Made by a program: the position numbers and the translations under genes. A model generated the notes under the pieces. It ran no database searches. It saw only the letters and a list, made by a program, of their open reading frames with translations, and was not told where the DNA came from. From Lucinisca nassula (Eukaryota > Mollusca > Bivalvia > Lucinida > Lucinidae), in the NCBI GenBank assembly GCA_963580285.1, contig OY757019.1, positions 67,261,076 through 67,325,075 of the forward strand: a stretch of 64,000 nt of DNA, written 5' to 3'. Numbering within the stretch: the first letter of the stretch is position 1; the number at the start of each line of letters is the position of its first letter. Positions 59,626-64,000 of the stretch are shown one piece after another.

Positions 59626-61604
59626 ACAAGAGGGCCATGATGGCCCTGGATCGCTCACCTGATCCATAGGGTATCAAGTGGGCCCCTGGGAGAGCCATTA
59701 TTGGCCCAGGCTATAATATGAAATCGGGCCAAAGGGCTAGGAGGAGATGTTGCTTAAAGGTATTTCTATTTTTAGCTCTGGTGGCCATTTTGTTCAGCGG
59801 AGCAGAACCATTTTATCAATTTCGGTATAGGGTCACCCAAGAAACATTTCAGTGAAATTATTTTGAAATCGGGCCAAAGGGCTAGGAGGAGATGTCGTTT
59901 AAAGGTTTTTCTATTTTTAGCTCTGGCGGCCATTTTGTTCAGCGGAGCGGAATCATTTTAGCAATTTCTGTAAAGGGTCATCCAAGGAACATTTCAGTGA
60001 AATAATTTTGAAATCAGGCCAAAGGGCTAGGAGGAGATGTCGTTTAAAGGTTTTTTCTATTTTTAGCTCTGGTGGCCATTTTTTTCAGCGGAGTGGAACC
60101 ATTTCAGCAATTTTGGTAGAGGGTCATCCAAGGAACATTTCTGTGAAATTATTTTGAAATCAGACCAAAGGGCTAGGAGGAGATGTCGTTTAAAGGTTTT
60201 TCTATTTTTAGCTCTTGCGGCCATTTTGTTCAGCGGAGGGGAACCATTTTAGCAATTTCGGTAGAGGGTCATCCAAGAAACATTTCAGTGAAATTATTTT
60301 CAAATCGGGCCAAAGGGCTAGGAGGAGATGTTGTTTAAAGGTTTTTCTATTTTTAGCTCTGGCGGCCATTTTGTTCAGCCGAGCGGAACCATTTTAGCAA
60401 TTTCGGTAGAGGGTCATCCAAGGAACATTTCTGTGAAATTATTTTGAAATCGGGCCAAAGGGCTAGGAGGAGATGTCGTTTAAAGGTTTTTCTATTTTTA
60501 GCTCTGGCGGCCATTTTGTTCAGCGGAGCGGAACCATTTTAGCAATTTCGGTAGAGGGTCATCCAAGGAACATTTCTGTGAAATTATTTTGAACTCAGGC
60601 CAAAGGGCTAGGAGGAGATGTCGTTTAAAGGTTTTTCTATTTTTAGCTCTGGCGGCCATTTTGTTCAGCGGAGCGGAACCATTTTAGCAATTTTGGTAGA
60701 GGGTCATCCAAGGAACATTTCTGTGAAATTATTTTGAAATCGGGCCAAAGGGCTAGGAGGAGATGTCGTTTAAAGGTTTTTCTATTTTTAGCTCTGGCGG
60801 CCATTTTGTTCAGCCGAGCGATACCATTTTAGCAATTTTGGTAGAGGGTCATCCAAGGAACATTTCTGTGAAATTATTTTGAAATCGGACCAAAGGGCTA
60901 GGAGGAGATGTCGTTTAAAGGTTTTTCTATTTTTAGCTCTTGCGGCCATTTTGTTCAGCGGAGCTGAACCATTTTATCAATTTCGGTATAGGGTCATCCA
61001 AGAAACATTTCAGTGAAATTATTTTGAAATCGGGCCAAAGGGCTAGGAGGAGATGTCGTTTAAAGGTTTTTCTATTTTTAGCTCTGGTGGCCATTTTGTT
61101 CAGCGGAGCGGAACCATTTTAGCAATTTCGGTAGAGGGTCATCCAAGGAACATTTCTGTGAAATTATTTTGAAATCGGGCCAAAGGGCTAGGAGGAGATG
61201 TCGTTTAAAGGTTTTTCTATTTTTAGCTCTGGCGGCCATTTTGTTCAGCCGAGCGGAACAATTTTAGCAATTTTGGTAGAGGGTCATCCAAGGAACATTT
61301 CTGTGAAATTATTTTGAAATCGGGCCAAGGGGCTAGGAGGAGATGTCGTTTAAAGGTTTTTCTATTTTTAGCTCTGGCGGCCATTTTGTTCTGCAGAGCG
61401 GAACCATTTTAGCAATTTTGGTAGAGGGTCACCCAAGGAACATTTCTATGAAAGTATTTTGAAATCCATTCACTGGTTTAGGAGGAGATGTCATTTAAGT
61501 GAATTGTTGACGACGCACGACGCACAACGCACACCGCACGACGGACGCCGGACAAAAGGCGATCACAATAGCTCACCTTGAGCACTTCGTGCTCAGGTGA
61601 GCTA
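59626..61604. mobile_element. Element with 165-type head and 145 bp-monomer core, complete
   Basis: The head and about 90 bp of the usual lead switch at AGGCTATAATATGAAATCGGGCC into about twelve 145 bp monomers like those at 11640-13600. A GACGCACGACGCACAACGC patch and the tail TTGAGCACTTCGTGCTCAGGTGAGCTAA follow. The core is nearly the same as in 10327-13715, but the 165 bp monomers in front of it are almost all deleted. Confidence 0.8.
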
Positions 61605-63659
61605 ACAAGAGGGCCATGATGGCCCTGGATCGCTCACCTGACCCATATGATAGAGTAACAAGTGGGCCTTGGGGAGGGCCATTATTGACCCCAGGGCTAC
61701 AATGTGCTTAATGTTGAGGGAGGTCTAAAAAGGTGAAGCTTCATACCAAATATCAACAAAGGCCTTGGGGTTTCAGAGAAAAAGATTTTTTAAAGATATT
61801 CCCTACATTAGCCTATGTAAAAACAAATGGCCCCGGTGCGGGAGCATTTTTGGCCTCAGGGCTATAACTTAAACAATCTTGCTTGATAGAGGTCCACTAG
61901 ATGAAGCTTCACACCAAATATCAAAGACCTGGGCCTTGCTGTTTCAGAGAAGAAGATTTTCAAAGATTATCTCTATATATAAAACTATGTAAAACCAAAG
62001 GGCCCCGGGGCAGGGGCTATAATTTGAACAATCTTGGTATAGGTCCACTAGATGAAGCTCCATACCAAATATCAAAGACATGGGCATTGTGGTTTCAGAG
62101 AAGAAGATTTTTAAAGATTTACCTATATAAGTCTATGAAAAACCAAAGGGTCTCGGGGCAGGGGCATTTTTGGCCCCAGGGCTATAATTTGAACAATCTT
62201 GATAGAGGTCCACTACATGAAATTTCACACCAAATATCAAAGACCTAGGCCTTGTGTTTCACAGAAGAAGATTTTTAAAGATTTTCCCTATATAACTCTA
62301 TGTAAAACCAAAGGGCCCCCGAGACAGGGGTGTTTTTTGGTCTCAGGGCTATAATTTGAACAATCTTGGTAGAGGTCCACTAGATGAAGCTTCATACCAA
62401 ATATCAAAGACCTAGGTCTTTTGGTTTCAGAGAAGAAGATTATTCAAGATTTTCCCTACATATAAGTCTATGTAATACCAAAGGGCCCCAGTGGGGGCAT
62501 TTTTGGCCCCAGGGCTATAATTGAACAATCTAAGTAGGGTTCCACTAGGTGAAGCTTCATACCAAATATCAAAGACCTGGGCCTTGTGGTTTCAGAGAAG
62601 ATTTTTTATAGATTTTCCCTATAGAAGCCATGTAAAACCAAAGGGCCCCAGAGCGGGGCATTTCTGGCCCCAGTACTATAATTTGAACAATCTTGGTAGG
62701 GGTCCACTAGGTGAAGCTTCATACTAAATATCAAAGACCTGGGCCTTGGGGTTTCAGAGAAGATTTTTAAAGATTTTCCCTATATAAGCCCATGTAAAAC
62801 CAAAGGGCCCCAGTGGGGGCATATTTGACCCCAGCACTATAATTTGAACAATCTTGGTAGGGGTCTACTAGATGATCCTTCATACCAAATATCAAAGACC
62901 TAGTCCTTGTGGTTTCAGAGAAGAAGATTTTTAAAGATTTTCCCTATATAAGCCCATGTAAAACCAAAGGGCCCCGGGGCAGGGGCATATTGGCCCCAGC
63001 ACTATAATTTGAACAATCTTGGTAGTGGTCCCCTAGATGAAGCTTCATACCAAATATCAAAGACCTGGGCCTTACGGTTTCAGAGAAGAAGATTTTCAAA
63101 GCTCTTCCCTATATAAGCCCATGTAAAACCAAAGGGCCCCGGAGCAAGGGCATTTTTGGCCCCAGCACTATAATTTGAACAATCTTGGTAGAGGTCCACT
63201 AGATGAAGCTTCATACCAAATATCAAAGACCTAGGCCTTGCGGTTTCAGAGAAGAAGATTTTTAAAGATTGACCCTATATAAGCCCATGTAAAACCAAAG
63301 GGCCCCGGGGCGGGGGCATTTTTGGCCCCAGCACTATAATTTGAACAATCTTGGTAGGGGTCCACTAGATGAAGCTTCATACCAAAATTAATATCAAAGA
63401 CCTGGGCCTTGTGGTTTCAGAAAAGAAGATTTTTTAAGTTTTTGGTGAAAAAAAATCTATTTTTGGCTCCTATGACCTAGATGTGCAACGGACCAGAACC
63501 ATTTGAACAACTTTGAAAGGGGACCACCTAAGGATCATTCCTGTGAAGTTTGGTTAAAATCCAATCAGTGGTTTAGGAGATGTCGTTTAAAGAAATTGTT
63601 TACGGACGCACGAAAAGTGATCCCAAAAGCTCACCTCGTCATTACGTGACGGTGAGCTA
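61605..63659. mobile_element. Pearl-like element, complete
   Basis: Head, about eleven 165 bp monomers, exit unit, a short GGACGCACG patch and the tail TCACCTCGTCATTACGTGACGGTGAGCTAA. It is joined at both sides to neighbouring elements with no spacer. Its layout and tail closely follow 1678-3676. Confidence 0.8.
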
Positions 63660-64000
63660 ACAAGAGGGCCATGATGGCCCTGGATCGCTCACCTGATCCA
63701 TAGAGTAACAAGACGGCCCTGGGGAGGGCCATTATTGACCCCAGAGTTATAATGTGCATAATGTTGAGGGAGGTCTAAAAAGGTGAAGCTTTATACCAAA
63801 TATCAACAAAGGCTATAATTTGAACAATCTTGGCAAAGGTCCACTAGATGAAGCTAAACACCAAATACCAAAGACCCGGGCCTTGCGGTTTCAGAGAAGA
63901 AGATTTTTTTAAAGATATTCCCTACATAAGCCTATGTAAAACCAAATGGCCCCGAGGCAAGGCATTTTTGGCCTCAGGGCTATTATTTAAACAATCTTGA
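63660..64000. mobile_element. Pearl-like element, cut by the window end
   Basis: Head ACAAGAGGGCCATGATGGCC, lead sequence and the first two monomers. It begins on the last bases of the previous tail. Confidence 0.8.

Overview
This is animal nuclear DNA, most likely from a bivalve mollusc. There are no operons, no bacterial or viral gene layout and no long open reading frames. About nine tenths of the window is made of short-period tandem arrays (monomers of about 145 and 165 bp) packaged in mobile elements. Each complete element has the same plan: a head with a GGGCC...GGCCC hairpin (ACAAGAGGGCC...), a tandem-repeat core, a GACG/ACGC simple-sequence patch, and a tail hairpin ending GGTGAGCTAAAA. 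A tetranucleotide-rich patch beside roughly 160 bp core repeats is the plan of the bivalve 'pearl' elements and of Helentron-associated (HINE/DINE-like) non-autonomous elements. The assignment to bivalves and to Helentrons is inference from family knowledge; the repeat anatomy is read directly from the sequence.

One real gene segment is recognisable: a 172 bp exon on the minus strand (35330-35501) with good splice signals. It encodes 57 residues closely resembling conserved oligomeric Golgi complex subunit 8 (COG8). An element head lies 12 bp from its splice acceptor and a tRNA-derived SINE lies just beyond its donor. The rest of the window is plausibly intronic or intergenic to that gene.

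Layout. 1-1320: tail end of a 145 bp-monomer element. 1678-9083: chain of 165 bp-monomer elements. 9084-15947: GACCTT-rich ~450 bp units, split by a composite element (10327-13715). 15948-18131: nested pair including a poly-C/poly-G monomer array. 18132-18273: mariner transposase fragment. 18794-27424: chain of four elements, holding a SINE and two hammerhead-ribozyme copies. 27506-32206: large element with a divergent 166 bp monomer. 32370-34407: hAT-like transposon containing reverse-transcriptase debris. 35052-35501: SINE and COG8 exon. 35514-52397: multi-level nest of elements in which original empty sites can be reconstructed; it also holds a 2 kb non-repeat island. 52398-57191: degraded arrays, a TA-flanked inverted-repeat transposon and another element. 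57192-64000: four elements (the last cut by the window edge), the last three joined directly head to tail.

The most striking item is an apparently intact type I hammerhead ribozyme on the minus strand (25564-25609), with a second, core-mutated copy 324 bp away. All 21 element heads and all 20 tails in the window point the same way, which random insertion would not give.
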